DNA from: Myxococcales bacterium
Lineage (GTDB): Bacteria > Myxococcota_A > Polyangia > Nannocystales > Nannocystaceae
Length of the DNA stretch: 64,000 nt
Assembly: GCA_020633335.1 (NCBI GenBank)
Contig: JACKDU010000002.1
Span: 1,114,267-1,178,266 of the forward strand
Reading direction: 5' to 3'
The notes beneath the pieces were generated by a model, which saw nothing but the letters and a program-made list of their open reading frames with translations, was not told the DNA's origin and ran no database searches. Positions 1 to 8,435 of the stretch are shown here, piece after piece. Each line of letters opens with the position of its first letter. The stretch's first letter is position 1. Made by a program: the position numbers and the translations under genes.

Positions 1-200
1 GCCGAGTGGTGCGGCTGGACGACGAGGCCGCAGAGCTCGAGGGCGACGAGCTCCGCGCGGATCGTCGCCGACGACCAGCGGAGGCCGAGCATCCGCGAGA
101 GCGACGACGACGCGATCGGCCGCCCGCTGACGATGTACTCGCGGCAGAGCGCGTGGAGGATCCGCTCCTGGCGATCGCTCAGCGTGGGCTCCCCGGACAC
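1..200 (-). CDS. hrcA: Heat-inducible transcription repressor HrcA, N-terminal part (runs off the window)
   Basis: Read on the reverse strand from a GTG at 200, the first 66 codons give a winged-helix DNA-binding domain typical of HrcA. It contains LSDRQERILHALC, then IVSGRPIASSSLSR, then SATIRAELVALE and a GLVVQPHHSA end that leads into the usual SAGR.PT segment. HrcA represses groE and dnaK class heat-shock operons by binding CIRCE elements. The gene is cut by the window edge, so the rest of the protein is unseen. It follows hemW on the same strand after about 100 bp, matching the common order hemW-hrcA-grpE-dnaK. No CIRCE repeat (TTAGCACTC and its complement) is present between hemW and hrcA, so autoregulation at this point is not supported. 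Confidence 0.85.
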   Translation of the reverse strand, partial: MSGEPTLSDRQERILHALCREYIVSGRPIASSSLSRMLGLRWSSATIRAELVALELCGLVVQPHHS

Positions 201-303
201 CGCAGACCTTGTTACCTCGCGCCTCGCCGCGGCGCCACACCTCTCGTCATCGCGGGCGAGAAATGGCCCTTGCGCAGATCGCGCAATCCACAACGTCGCC
301 GCC

Positions 304-1455
304 TCAGCCGAGGAGATCGCCGGCGATCGAGTCGTGCCAGAACCAGCGCCCCGGGGCGACCCGGAGCACCCTGCCCGCCTCCGCCCACTCGAGGTTGCCG
401 CGGCCGATCTGTCGGCCCACGCGCTCCTCGAGCCAGCAGCGATCGACCGCCGGGAAGCGCCCCAGGTAGCGCTCGACGTCGATCCCGTCGAGGCGCCGGA
501 GGCCGACCCAGAGCCCCTCGATCGCCGCCTCCCGGGGCTCCAGGCGATCGACCTCGGGGGCGCCGCCGGCGAGCCAGGCGTCGAGGCCCCGCGGGTTGCT
601 CGCGCGGACCAGCGCGCCGTCGACCCCGTGGGAGGCCGAGGCGGCCGACGGACCGATCCCCAGGAAGTCGCCCCAGGTCCAGTAGAGGAGGTTGTGGCGG
701 GCCTCCTGCCCGGGCCGCGCGTAGCTCGCGACCTCGTAGTGGCGGAGGCCGGCGGCGACCAGGAGCGACTCGCTGAGGGCCAACATCGCCGCCTGCGCGT
801 CGGGATCGGGGAGGACCCGGAGGCCGCGGCGGACCAGCTTCGGCCACGGCGTCCCCGCCTCGATCGTCAGGCAGTAGACCGAGACGTGCTCGGCGCCGGC
901 GGCGAGGAGGCGCTCGACGTCGCGGGCGAGCGAGTCCTCCCGCTGCCCCGGCCAGCCGATGATCAGATCGGCGCTGACCCGAAGGCCAGCGTCGGCGAGG
1001 CGGGCGATCGCGGCCTCGGCCTCGGCCTCGCCGTGGACCCGCCCGAGCGCCCGCAGGCCCGCGGGATCGAGGGTCTGGACGCCGATCGACGCGCGATCGA
1101 AGCGCATGTCCCGAAGGCCATGGACGAGCGCGTCGTCGACGTGCTCGGGGTTGACCTCGACCGTCCGCTCGCGCGCGCCGGCCCCCGGCAGGCGGCGCTC
1201 GATCGCCTCCGTCAGGCGGCGCAGCCCGTCGACGCCGAGGAGGCTCGGGGTGCCGCCGCCGAGGTAGAGGGTCGCCGGCGGGCCCCCGAGCGCGGCCGCG
1301 CGGGCGTCGAGCTCGCGCTCGATCCCGGCGACGTAGCGGTCGATCGCCGGCCGCCGGCCGACGACGAAGTCGAAGTCGCAGTAGGGGCAGGCGCGGGCGC
1401 AGAAGGGGACGTGGACGTAGAGCCCGGTCCCCTCGCCGCCGCCGCTAGCCGTCAT
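304..1455 (-). CDS. hemW: Radical SAM heme chaperone HemW (coproporphyrinogen III oxidase-like)
   Basis: This 383-residue protein has the radical-SAM cluster motif CARACPYC (Cys19, Cys23, Cys26) followed by DFDF, then YLGGGTPS and GWPGQ segments. It lacks the extra cysteine that follows the motif in true oxygen-independent coproporphyrinogen oxidase HemN. It keeps the HNLLYW sequence that is diagnostic of HemW. HemW proteins bind heme and a 4Fe-4S cluster and deliver heme to acceptor proteins in the cytoplasm. The ATG overlaps the last 11 bases of the upstream Thg1-like gene, so the two are probably translated from one mRNA. hrcA follows. Length is normal for the family. Confidence 0.93.
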   Translation of the reverse strand: MTASGGGEGTGLYVHVPFCARACPYCDFDFVVGRRPAIDRYVAGIERELDARAAALGGPPATLYLGGGTPSLLGVDGLRRLTEAIERRLPGAGARERTVEVNPEHVDDALVHGLRDMRFDRASIGVQTLDPAGLRALGRVHGEAEAEAAIARLADAGLRVSADLIIGWPGQREDSLARDVERLLAAGAEHVSVYCLTIEAGTPWPKLVRRGLRVLPDPDAQAAMLALSESLLVAAGLRHYEVASYARPGQEARHNLLYWTWGDFLGIGPSAASASHGVDGALVRASNPRGLDAWLAGGAPEVDRLEPREAAIEGLWVGLRRLDGIDVERYLGRFPAVDRCWLEERVGRQIGRGNLEWAEAGRVLRVAPGRWFWHDSIAGDLLG

Positions 1456-2155
1456 TGATCAGGGCGGCGAAGTCGGTCCCCGACGGGACCTCGTCGTAGA
1501 GCTCGACGCCGCCGTCGTTGCGCATCCGGGCCGCGATCCCCCGCCACCACCAGCTCGGGAGCTTCTCGAGATCGACGCCGGCCCCCCGGAGGATCGCCGC
1601 CTGGCCGTCCATTGTCTCGACCGAGTCGGCGACCGGGCGCCCCTGGGCCTCGAGCTGCTGGCTCAGCCGCCAGGCCGAGCGCATCGGCGTCGCCTCCTCG
1701 ACCCACTCCTGGGCGGCGATGAAGGCCCGCTGGGCGATCCCGAGGTCGGGGAACTCGTAGATCGAGCCGCTGACCACGACCTCCTCGCCGAGGAGGACCG
1801 AGACCCGCGAGGCGTACATCGACACCAGGCGATCGTAGACCGCGAGCGACGAGCCGACGCGCTGGACCGCGTCGAGGCGGATCAGCGCGACGATCTCCTC
1901 CGGCGTCGCGTAGGCGAAGGAGACGAAGTGCGACTGCAGGAGCCCGACGCCCGCGCGGACGGTCGCCCGCGCGAGCTCGGAGTCGAGGAGATCGGCCCGC
2001 TTCGCGCGGGCGGCGAGCATCCGGGCGATCGACTCGGGCGTCGCCGCAAGCTGCATGACCAGGCGGAAGCCCGGCATCGGCTCGTGATCGCCGAGGACGC
2101 GGAAGGCGGAGAACTTGTTCCAGGTGGCGTTTGCACGGACCGCGGCGCTTTGCAT
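1445..2155 (-). CDS. Thg1-like (tRNA-His guanylyltransferase family) protein, probably catalytically altered
   Basis: The 236-residue protein follows the Thg1/TLP layout from end to end. It has DHEPMPGFRLVMQL near residue 22, FVSFAYATPEEIVALI near 77, a YDRL...GSIYEFPDL segment near 128, and MDGQAAILRGAGVDLEKLP...RGI near 190. Active Thg1 enzymes add nucleotides in the 3'-5' direction. They hold two metal ions through an Asp in an N-terminal DGR motif and an Asp in an SDE motif. Here the first motif reads QLAA and the second TPEE, so the first metal ligand is missing and the second is at best Glu. The fold is well supported; activity is doubtful. It overlaps hemW by 11 bases and starts 17 bp after a kinase gene, so all three may form one transcription unit. 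Confidence 0.72.
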   Translation of the reverse strand: MQSAAVRANATWNKFSAFRVLGDHEPMPGFRLVMQLAATPESIARMLAARAKRADLLDSELARATVRAGVGLLQSHFVSFAYATPEEIVALIRLDAVQRVGSSLAVYDRLVSMYASRVSVLLGEEVVVSGSIYEFPDLGIAQRAFIAAQEWVEEATPMRSAWRLSQQLEAQGRPVADSVETMDGQAAILRGAGVDLEKLPSWWWRGIAARMRNDGGVELYDEVPSGTDFAALINDG

Positions 2156-2172
2156 CCCGAATCCTTCGAAGA

Positions 2173-3684
2173 CTACTTCATCGTGAACATCGTGTAGGCG
2201 ATCCAGGCGATACCGCCGACGCCGACCACCACCAGGATCCAGGTGATGACGGCGCCGCCCTTCTTCTTCTGCTCCGCCATCACGCCGTGGGCGAAGCCGG
2301 TGCTGGTGAGCGAGGGGTCGACGGCGGCGAACGACGAGGTCGCGGTCACTGGCACGCGCGCGCCGGTGCGGCTCGGGGCGCCGCCGACCACCCGCTGGGA
2401 GCCGGTGCCGCCGACGGGGCGCCGACGGCCGCTGTCGGGGACCGGCCGGTGGCGCCCCGACGGGCTCCCGCCCCGGGGCTTGCGGCCGCCGCGGGCGGGC
2501 TGCGCGGGCTCGGCCGGGACCGCCGCGTTCTGCTCGGTCTCGACCTTGAGCTTGGCGACGATCGCCTCGAGGTTGCCGATCGTCCGGGCACCGCCGCCGC
2601 CGCGGTTGCCCCGGTTGGCGTCGCTCTCGGTCAGCGACATCGCCCAGTCGGGCGCCTGATCGGCGTCGCCGCTCTCGAGGCTGTCGAAGCGATCGAAGTC
2701 GAGGGCCTCGTCGACCAGGTCGTCGTACTGGTCGTCGTAGTTGACCTCCGCCGGCGCGCCCTCGCCGAACATCTCGGCCATGTAGCCGGAGATCATCCGC
2801 TGGGTGCAGCGCAGCCCCGCCTCCTCGGTGAACTTGTCGAGGTCGCGGAACATGTGGTCGCAGTTCTGATAGCGCTCAGCTGCGACCACCTCGAGCGCCT
2901 TCATGATGATGGCTTCGAGGGCAGGCGGGAAGTTCGGATCGACGAAGGTCGGCGGCGGGATGTCGCCCTCGATGATCCGGTTGGCGACCTCGTCGGCGCG
3001 GCCGCGGAAGAGGCGGCGCTGCAGGCACATCTCGTAGAGGACGATGCCGAGGGCGAAGATATCGGCCCGCTGATCGAGGTCGTGGCCGAGGATCTGCTCG
3101 GGCGCCGCGTAGGAGAGCTTGCCCGCGAACTGCCCCTCGCTCCCCTGGATCGACTGACGGGTCGCCGCGATCCCGAAGTCGACGATCTTGCAGAGGCCGT
3201 CGTAGCCGACGTGGATGTTGGTCGGGTTGATGTCGCGATGGAAGAGGCCGAGCGGGCGGCCTTGCTCGTCGGTCCGGGTGTGGACGTAGTGCAGCCCCTC
3301 GAGGGCCTGCATGATGATCCCGAGGCCGATCTGCATCGGGATCTTGTAGCCAGTCTGGACCGAGCGGCGGAGGACCGCGACGAGCTCCTGACCCTTCAGG
3401 AGCTCCATGGCGATGTAGTACTCGCCGTCGAGCTCGCCGAGGTCGTAGGTGTGGACGACGTTGTTGTGGGTGAGCGTCGCCGCGACCCGAGCCTCATCGA
3501 GGAACATCTGGACGACCGAGGGCCGCGCCGAGAACTCGTCGCGGAGTCGCTTGATCACCAGCTCCTTGGCGAAGCCTTCGATGCCGGAGTACTGGGCCCG
3601 ATAGATCTCGGCCATTCCTCCGGTTGCGATGTGCTCCACCAGCACATACTTGTCGCCGAATGGCGTGGGCTCGATGTTGCTCAA
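2173..3684 (-). CDS. Hanks-type Ser/Thr protein kinase with C-terminal membrane anchor
   Basis: A eukaryotic-like kinase domain fills residues 12 to about 280. It has a glycine loop (TGGMAEIYRA), catalytic Lys45, HRDINPTN at 149-156, DFG at 169-171 and a YAAPEQ activation segment. The usual Lys of HRDxKPxN is Asn153. An acidic stretch and a Gly/Arg/Pro-rich linker follow (about 300-460). One hydrophobic helix at the very end (VITWILVVVGVGGIAWIAY) anchors the protein, so the kinase faces the cytoplasm. The start appears to be TTG at 3684, because no ATG gives a complete N-lobe and a TAGGCT -10 box lies 9 nt upstream (3694-3699). The substrate is unknown. The next genes on this strand are the Thg1-like gene and hemW. 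Confidence 0.9.
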   Translation of the reverse strand: MSNIEPTPFGDKYVLVEHIATGGMAEIYRAQYSGIEGFAKELVIKRLRDEFSARPSVVQMFLDEARVAATLTHNNVVHTYDLGELDGEYYIAMELLKGQELVAVLRRSVQTGYKIPMQIGLGIIMQALEGLHYVHTRTDEQGRPLGLFHRDINPTNIHVGYDGLCKIVDFGIAATRQSIQGSEGQFAGKLSYAAPEQILGHDLDQRADIFALGIVLYEMCLQRRLFRGRADEVANRIIEGDIPPPTFVDPNFPPALEAIIMKALEVVAAERYQNCDHMFRDLDKFTEEAGLRCTQRMISGYMAEMFGEGAPAEVNYDDQYDDLVDEALDFDRFDSLESGDADQAPDWAMSLTESDANRGNRGGGGARTIGNLEAIVAKLKVETEQNAAVPAEPAQPARGGRKPRGGSPSGRHRPVPDSGRRRPVGGTGSQRVVGGAPSRTGARVPVTATSSFAAVDPSLTSTGFAHGVMAEQKKKGGAVITWILVVVGVGGIAWIAYTMFTMK

Positions 3685-3792
3685 GGCCGCACAAGCCTAA
3701 CGGATCCATGATCCACCGCCAAGCCCCGGCGAGAGGGGACCGAGGGGCCCTGGCGCCCGCCGCCTTGGCCGTTGTCGCGCGAGGGCGCTGCC

Positions 3793-4836
3793 CTACCCCC
3801 GCTCGGGCTTGAGGTCGCGCTGCATCAGCGCGTCGACCGCGTGGCGGACCGAGCAGCCCTCGTAGAGGATCGCGTGCATCACCGCCGTGATCGGCATCTC
3901 CACGCCCTCGCGCTGGGCCAGGCGCTGGGCGCTGAGGGTGTTTTTCACGCCCTCGGCGACCATCCCCATCTCGGCGAGGATCTCCGGGAGGCGGCGCCCC
4001 TCACCGAGGGCGAGGCCGACCCGGCGATTGCGCGAGAGCCCCCCTGTGCAGGTGAGCACCAGATCCCCGAGCCCGGCGAGGCCGGCGAGGGTGGCCGGAT
4101 GCGCGCCCAGGCCGAGGCTGAGGCGAGTGATCTCCGCCAGACCCCGGGTGATCAGGGCTGCACGCGCGTTCTGGCCGAGGCCAGCGCCGTCACAGACGCC
4201 CGCGGCGAGGGCGATCACGTTCTTGAAGGCGCCGCCGAGCTCGACCCCGAGGACGTCATCGCTGACGTAGATCCGCAGGCCGTCGCCCGAGAGCACCCGC
4301 TGGAAGGTCTCGGCGACCTCGCGGCTGCGGCTGGCGACGACGACCGCCGTCGGCTGCCCGGCGGCGACCTCGGCGGCGAAGCTGGGGCCGCCGAGGGCCG
4401 CGATCCGCGGGCGATCCGCGGGGCGCAGCTCCTCCTCGAGGACGTCGGCCATCGTCTTGAGGCTCTCGACCTCGACCCCCTTGGCGGCGATCAAGTACAT
4501 CGGCGCCGGTCCGCGGCCAGCGGCGCCGAGCTCGTCGAGGACCGCGCGGGCCCGGGCCATCGACTCCCGCATCCCGTGGCTGGGGATCGCCACGATCACC
4601 AGCGAGGCCCCGTCGAGCGCCCAGCGGAGATCGTCGCCGACCGCGAGGCGATCGGGGAAGCGCGCCTGGGCGAGGTAGCGACGGTTCACCCGCTCGCGGG
4701 CCATGTCGGCGGCATGCTCCGCGGTTCGGGTCCAGAGGCGCGTCTCCAGGCCGTGGCGGGCGGCGTGGATCGCCAGCGCGGTCCCCCAGGAGCCGGCGCC
4801 GAGGACGGTCACGACGGGTGGCGAGGCGTCGTTCAT
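3793..4836 (-). CDS. gpsA: Glycerol-3-phosphate dehydrogenase [NAD(P)+]
   Basis: The enzyme makes sn-glycerol 3-phosphate from dihydroxyacetone phosphate for phospholipid synthesis in the cytoplasm. The N-terminus carries the dinucleotide-binding GAGSWGTALA motif. The middle has the family signature GGAFKNVIALAAGVCDGAGLGQN, and IAALGGPSFA is also present. I start it at the ATG at 4836 (MNDASPP), not at an in-frame upstream codon. That places GAGSWG near residue 13, as is usual, and a TACAAG -10 box (4846-4851) ends 9 nt upstream. It is divergent from the lipoprotein gene at 4908 and is followed after about 110 bp by the kinase gene. Confidence 0.95.
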   Translation of the reverse strand: MNDASPPVVTVLGAGSWGTALAIHAARHGLETRLWTRTAEHAADMARERVNRRYLAQARFPDRLAVGDDLRWALDGASLVIVAIPSHGMRESMARARAVLDELGAAGRGPAPMYLIAAKGVEVESLKTMADVLEEELRPADRPRIAALGGPSFAAEVAAGQPTAVVVASRSREVAETFQRVLSGDGLRIYVSDDVLGVELGGAFKNVIALAAGVCDGAGLGQNARAALITRGLAEITRLSLGLGAHPATLAGLAGLGDLVLTCTGGLSRNRRVGLALGEGRRLPEILAEMGMVAEGVKNTLSAQRLAQREGVEMPITAVMHAILYEGCSVRHAVDALMQRDLKPERG

Positions 4837-4907
4837 GGCGCGCCCCTTGTACACCAAAGCGCAGCCCGCTTCATTCTCGGATATCATCGGCGGAGGAGGA
4901 CGCCAGC

Positions 4908-5849
4908 ATGCGCACGCCCCCCGGACATTCCTTTGGGCTCCCCTTCGGACTCCCCATCGCCTTGGCCCTCACCTTCACGCTCGGCGGCTGCTCCGGCAAG
5001 GACGGTGGGCTCAGCGAGGGGATGAGCTCGGCGACCAGCAGCGGCGGCGACGAGACCACCGCCGCGACCTCGACCTCAACTTCGACCTCCACCAGCGGCG
5101 CGGCGACCAGCGCCGCGGCGACCACCGCCGATCCGAGCGCGGGCTCATCGACCGGCAGCCCCTTCATCGTCCCGCCGGACATGGGCCCCGGCGTCGCCCT
5201 CTGCGATCCCGGCCTCCAGGACTGCCCCGAGGGCGAGAAGTGCACGCCCTACGTCGCCGAGCCCGGGGCCTGCTGCGTCGACTCGACCAAGTGCACGCCG
5301 GTCACCGGCAACAAGCAATTCGGCGAGACCTGCACCCGCATGGACGACAGCGACGACTGCGACGTCGGCTTCTTCTGCATGACGATGATGTCGGGCGGCA
5401 CCGGCGAGGGCACCTGCCTCCCCCTCTGCAGCGTCGACAACCCCGACACCTGCCCGGGCGGCGAGTGCATCGGCTTCAACGACGGCTTCCTCCCGCTCTG
5501 CGAGGTCGCCTGCGATCCCCTGGTCCAGGACTGCATCGGCGACAACGTCGGCTGCTACGCGGTCCTCGGCAACGACAAGTTCGTCTGCGCGACCTCCGGC
5601 TACATGGACGGCAAGGGCAACGACGGCGACGAGTGCTACACGATCCAGAGCTGCCTCCCGGGCCTGGTGTGCATCGACGGCACGGTCCAGGAGGGCTGCC
5701 TGACCCAGCGCTGCTGCACCCCGGTCTGCGACCTCACCGGCAACGGCGACGAGTGCACCTCGCCGGGCGAGAGCTGCACCTCGCCCTGGGCCCAGGGCGA
5801 GGCGCCGATTCAGTACGAAGATGTCGGGCTCTGCGTCATCCCCGGGTGA
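4908..5849 (+). CDS. Cysteine-rich lipoprotein with Ser/Thr linker
   Basis: The start is the ATG at 4908, with a GGAGGAGGA ribosome-binding site at 4892-4900. The product of 313 residues has a signal peptide ending in the lipobox LGGC. A low-complexity Ser/Thr/Ala linker covers roughly residues 35-85, and the C-terminal domain has more than 20 cysteines, many in C-x(4-8)-C pairs (for example GEKCTPY, CCVDSTKC, CYTIQSC, RCCTPVCD). This is the layout of many surface lipoproteins in Nannocystis-type myxobacteria, whose function is unknown. The last 29 bases overlap the next gene, a peptidase, which suggests coupled translation. Confidence 0.8.
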   Translation: MRTPPGHSFGLPFGLPIALALTFTLGGCSGKDGGLSEGMSSATSSGGDETTAATSTSTSTSTSGAATSAAATTADPSAGSSTGSPFIVPPDMGPGVALCDPGLQDCPEGEKCTPYVAEPGACCVDSTKCTPVTGNKQFGETCTRMDDSDDCDVGFFCMTMMSGGTGEGTCLPLCSVDNPDTCPGGECIGFNDGFLPLCEVACDPLVQDCIGDNVGCYAVLGNDKFVCATSGYMDGKGNDGDECYTIQSCLPGLVCIDGTVQEGCLTQRCCTPVCDLTGNGDECTSPGESCTSPWAQGEAPIQYEDVGLCVIPG

Positions 5850-6495
5850 GCCCCGCGGGCGCGCGGCCGCGCGCATTCTCGCCCTCGCCCTCGCCCCCGC
5901 GGCGGCCGCGACGGCCTGCGGCGAGCCCCCGCCGGCCGCCGAGGACGCCGCGCGCGAGGCTGCGCCGACCCCCTCGCGCCCGCCCGCCCCGATCGCCGAC
6001 GATCCCCTCGCCGAGCTCGGGCTCGCGCCCCTGCGGCCGCTCCCGCGCGCGACCTGGCCGACCGAGATCCCCCACATCACCTCGACCTTCGGCTGGCGGC
6101 AGAACCCGATCACCGGCGCCGGCACCAAGCTCCACCGCGGGCTCGATCTCCGCGGGCAGATCGGCGACCCGGTGATGGCGATCGCCGACGGCGTCGTCCG
6201 CTTCGCCGGCCACGACCCCTTCCTCGGCAACTGCGTGATCGTCGATCACGGCGCCGGGATCACCTCCTGGTACGGGCACCTCAGCGATCACCTCACCTTC
6301 ACCGGGATGCCGGTCGAGCGCGGCGCGGCGATCGGCCTGGTCGGCAACAGCGGCCGCTCGCAGGCGCCCCACCTCCACCTCACCGTCAAGATCGGCGCGA
6401 CCGCGATCGATCCCCTCCTCCTCCTCGGGGCGCCGCTCCACCCCTACGCCGCGCTCGTCGGCGGGGACGCGGCCGCCGACGAGGGCGAGGGCTAG
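5821..6495 (+). CDS. M23 (LytM-type) metallopeptidase, probable lipoprotein
   Basis: After a signal sequence ending near ATACGE and a Pro/Ala-rich spacer, residues about 85-205 form a complete M23 peptidase domain. It has FGWRQNPITG, the zinc ligands in HRGLD, a GNCVIVDHG core, YGHLS and the final HLH (APHLHLTV). Active M23 enzymes cut peptidoglycan cross-bridges in the periplasm. All zinc-binding residues are present, so the enzyme is probably active, not an EnvC-like activator. It overlaps the preceding lipoprotein gene by 29 bases. Two hairpins follow the stop codon. Confidence 0.88.
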   Translation: MSGSASSPGEPRGRAAARILALALAPAAAATACGEPPPAAEDAAREAAPTPSRPPAPIADDPLAELGLAPLRPLPRATWPTEIPHITSTFGWRQNPITGAGTKLHRGLDLRGQIGDPVMAIADGVVRFAGHDPFLGNCVIVDHGAGITSWYGHLSDHLTFTGMPVERGAAIGLVGNSGRSQAPHLHLTVKIGATAIDPLLLLGAPLHPYAALVGGDAAADEGEG

Positions 6496-6510
6496 CGTCA
6501 TGTGACACGT

Positions 6511-6532
6511 CCGAAAGGACATGTCCTTTCGG
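6511..6532. repeat. Perfect 22-bp palindrome after the M23 gene
   Basis: Bases 6511-6532 are a perfect self-complementary sequence with GGACATGTCC at its centre and CCGAAA / TTTCGG arms. It lies between convergent genes and could serve as a two-way terminator or a repetitive extragenic palindrome. Its core belongs to a TGTCC/GGACA family seen at three other places in the window. Confidence 0.75.
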
Positions 6533-6539
6533 CATGTTG

Positions 6540-6567
6540 TTCTTCATGTCTCTTTGGACATGAAGAA
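6540..6567. terminator. Hairpin between convergent genes
   Basis: TTCTTCATGTC (6540-6550) pairs perfectly with GACATGAAGAA (6557-6567) across a 6-base loop, giving an 11-bp stem only 7 bases after the 22-bp palindrome. There is no long T run. Its place between two gene ends suggests a bidirectional terminator. Confidence 0.6.
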
Positions 6568-6581
6568 GACGAGCGCAGGCG

Positions 6582-7241
6582 CTAGCCGCCGTGTCCGCGG
6601 AAGAAGGGCCGCGGATCGCCGGCGCCGGCCCGCGCCCAGGCGAGGCGCATCGCCCGGAGGTCGAGGAGATCGACGCTCATCTCGCCGCCCCAGCGCTGCT
6701 CGGTCGCCCGCTCGAGCCAGGGCAGGATCGCCGGCGGGTAGGCGAGCGGCGGCCGACAGAGGCGCGCGCCCCCCTCGGTGAGGACCAGCCGGGTCTCCCA
6801 GAGGCCGAGCTCGCCCTCGATCTCGAGGGGCCCCTCGCCGGCCGCGAGGTGGGTGACGATCCCCGAGAGGCGCTCGCGGAGGATCAGGGCGCCGCGCGCC
6901 CGCCAGACCTCGAAGAGGCCGACCACCGAGGTCGCCAGCGCGGCCACCACCGGCGTCGCCTCGATCCCCGGGACGATCCCCTGGGCCGCCCGCCAGGCCC
7001 AGGTCTCGCCGGGCCCGCCCCCCGGCGCCAGCATCTCGCAGAGCGCCCAATCGACCCGGTGGGCCTGGAGGAGCTCGTGGGGCTGATCGCCGAGGCTGAG
7101 GCCGCCGACGATCCCGTCGATCTCGGCGAGGAGCCCGGCCGCCCGCGCATGCCCGCCGGGGCCGCCGAAGACCGCCTCGCCGAGGCGATCGAGCGCCTCG
7201 CCCCAGCCGCCGGGCGGCGTCTCCGGGCCGCCCGCGTCCAC
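6582..7241 (-). CDS. Hypothetical protein in the pyrB-carA operon
   Basis: This 219-residue protein begins with GTG one base after the carA stop codon, so it is almost certainly cotranscribed with pyrB and carA. It has no signal peptide or membrane helix. I do not recognise a family. It is rich in Gly, Ala and Leu, with an N-terminal helical stretch (AGLLAEIDGIVGG), a central ATPVVAALATSVVGLFEVW segment and a C-terminal segment DLLDLRAMRLAWARAGAG. The operon position hints at a link with pyrimidine synthesis, but that is only context. The codon use matches its neighbours. Confidence 0.65.
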   Translation of the reverse strand: MDAGGPETPPGGWGEALDRLGEAVFGGPGGHARAAGLLAEIDGIVGGLSLGDQPHELLQAHRVDWALCEMLAPGGGPGETWAWRAAQGIVPGIEATPVVAALATSVVGLFEVWRARGALILRERLSGIVTHLAAGEGPLEIEGELGLWETRLVLTEGGARLCRPPLAYPPAILPWLERATEQRWGGEMSVDLLDLRAMRLAWARAGAGDPRPFFRGHGG

Positions 7242-7242
7242 C

Positions 7243-8433
7243 TCAGCTCGCCCGCTTGGCCCGGACCTGGCCGACGAACTCGCCGATCAGCCCGGCCGCG
7301 TCGTGGGGCCCGGGCGACGCCTCCGGGTGGTACTGGACGCTGGCGATCGGCCGATCGACCAGGCGGATCCCAGCGACCGTCTGATCAAAGAGGTTGGTGT
7401 CGCTGAGCTCCGCGCGGGCGCCGAGCGACTCGAGGTCGACCGCGAAGTTGTGGTTCTGGGCGGTGATCAGCACCCGCTCGCCCCGGCTCACCGGGTGGTT
7501 GCCGCCGTGGTGGCCGAACTTGAGCTTGTAGGTGCGACCGCCGAGGGCGAGGCAGAGGAGCTGGTGGCCGAGGCAGATCCCGAGGATCGGCAGCCGCGGC
7601 GCCCGCGCGAGGAGCCCCTGGATCTCGGCGATCGGCCCCTCGAGCGCCGCCGGATCGCCGGGGCCGTTGCTGAGGAGCACGCCGTCGGGCCGCAGCCCGA
7701 GGATCGCCTCGGCCGACCAGGTGCCGGGGACCACGGTCACCCGCGCGCCCTCGTCGCGGAGGCGGCGGAGGATGTTGAGCTTGACCCCGAAGTCGACGAC
7801 GACGACGTGGACGTCGCCGGCCGGCTGGGCCGGGGCCGCGCCGGGGATCGGCCAGCTCGCGGCCTCCCAGGTGTAGGGCTCGCGGGCGCTGACCTCGGAG
7901 GCGAGATCGCGGCCCTCGATCGGCGCCGCCCCGCGGGCGAGCGCGAGGAGGGCGTCGACGTCGTCGTGCTCGCTCGAGAGCGCGGCCATGCAGGAGCCGC
8001 CCTCGCGGAGGCGGCGGGTGAGCGCGCGGGTGTCGAGCTCGGCGAGCCCCGGGATCCCGCGGGCGCGCAGGTACTCCGGCAGCGAGCGCTCGGCCCGGTA
8101 GTTCGAGACCACCGGCGAGAGCGCCCGGCAGAGGAGCCCCTCGGCGCCGAAGCCCCGCGACTCGTCGTCGTCCGGGTTGGCGCCGACGTTGCCGATCTCG
8201 GTCGAGGTCAGGCAGACGAGCTGGCCGCGGTACGAGGGATCGCTGAGGATCTCCTGGTAGCCGGTGAGCGAGGTGTTGAACACGACCTCGCCGACCACCG
8301 TGGTCCGGGCGCCGAAGCCGAGGCCGCGGAAGACCCGGCCGTCGGCGAGGACGAGGGCGCCGACCCCGTGGAAGCGGGGATCGTCGGCGGCCATCGCGTG
8401 GAGGTGGGGGGAACGTCGGTCGCTCATGCTCAT
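7243..8433 (-). CDS. carA: Carbamoyl-phosphate synthase small subunit (glutaminase)
   Basis: CarA hydrolyses glutamine and passes ammonia to CarB for carbamoyl phosphate, used for pyrimidine and arginine synthesis. The protein has the N-terminal CarA domain (FNTSLTGYQEILSDPSY, CLTSTEIGNVG) and a class I glutamine amidotransferase domain. That domain holds the nucleophile Cys in GICLGHQLL and the HPEASPGPHD segment with the catalytic His and Glu. The ATG at 8433 lies 2 bases after the pyrB stop; a second ATG two codons in is also possible. carB is not in this window. Length (396) is normal. Confidence 0.96.
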   Translation of the reverse strand: MSMSDRRSPHLHAMAADDPRFHGVGALVLADGRVFRGLGFGARTTVVGEVVFNTSLTGYQEILSDPSYRGQLVCLTSTEIGNVGANPDDDESRGFGAEGLLCRALSPVVSNYRAERSLPEYLRARGIPGLAELDTRALTRRLREGGSCMAALSSEHDDVDALLALARGAAPIEGRDLASEVSAREPYTWEAASWPIPGAAPAQPAGDVHVVVVDFGVKLNILRRLRDEGARVTVVPGTWSAEAILGLRPDGVLLSNGPGDPAALEGPIAEIQGLLARAPRLPILGICLGHQLLCLALGGRTYKLKFGHHGGNHPVSRGERVLITAQNHNFAVDLESLGARAELSDTNLFDQTVAGIRLVDRPIASVQYHPEASPGPHDAAGLIGEFVGQVRAKRAS

Positions 8434-8435
8434 GG

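Noticed and set aside
201..303. CIRCE operator between hemW and hrcA
   Set aside because: No TTAGCACTC / GAGTGCTAA repeat is present.
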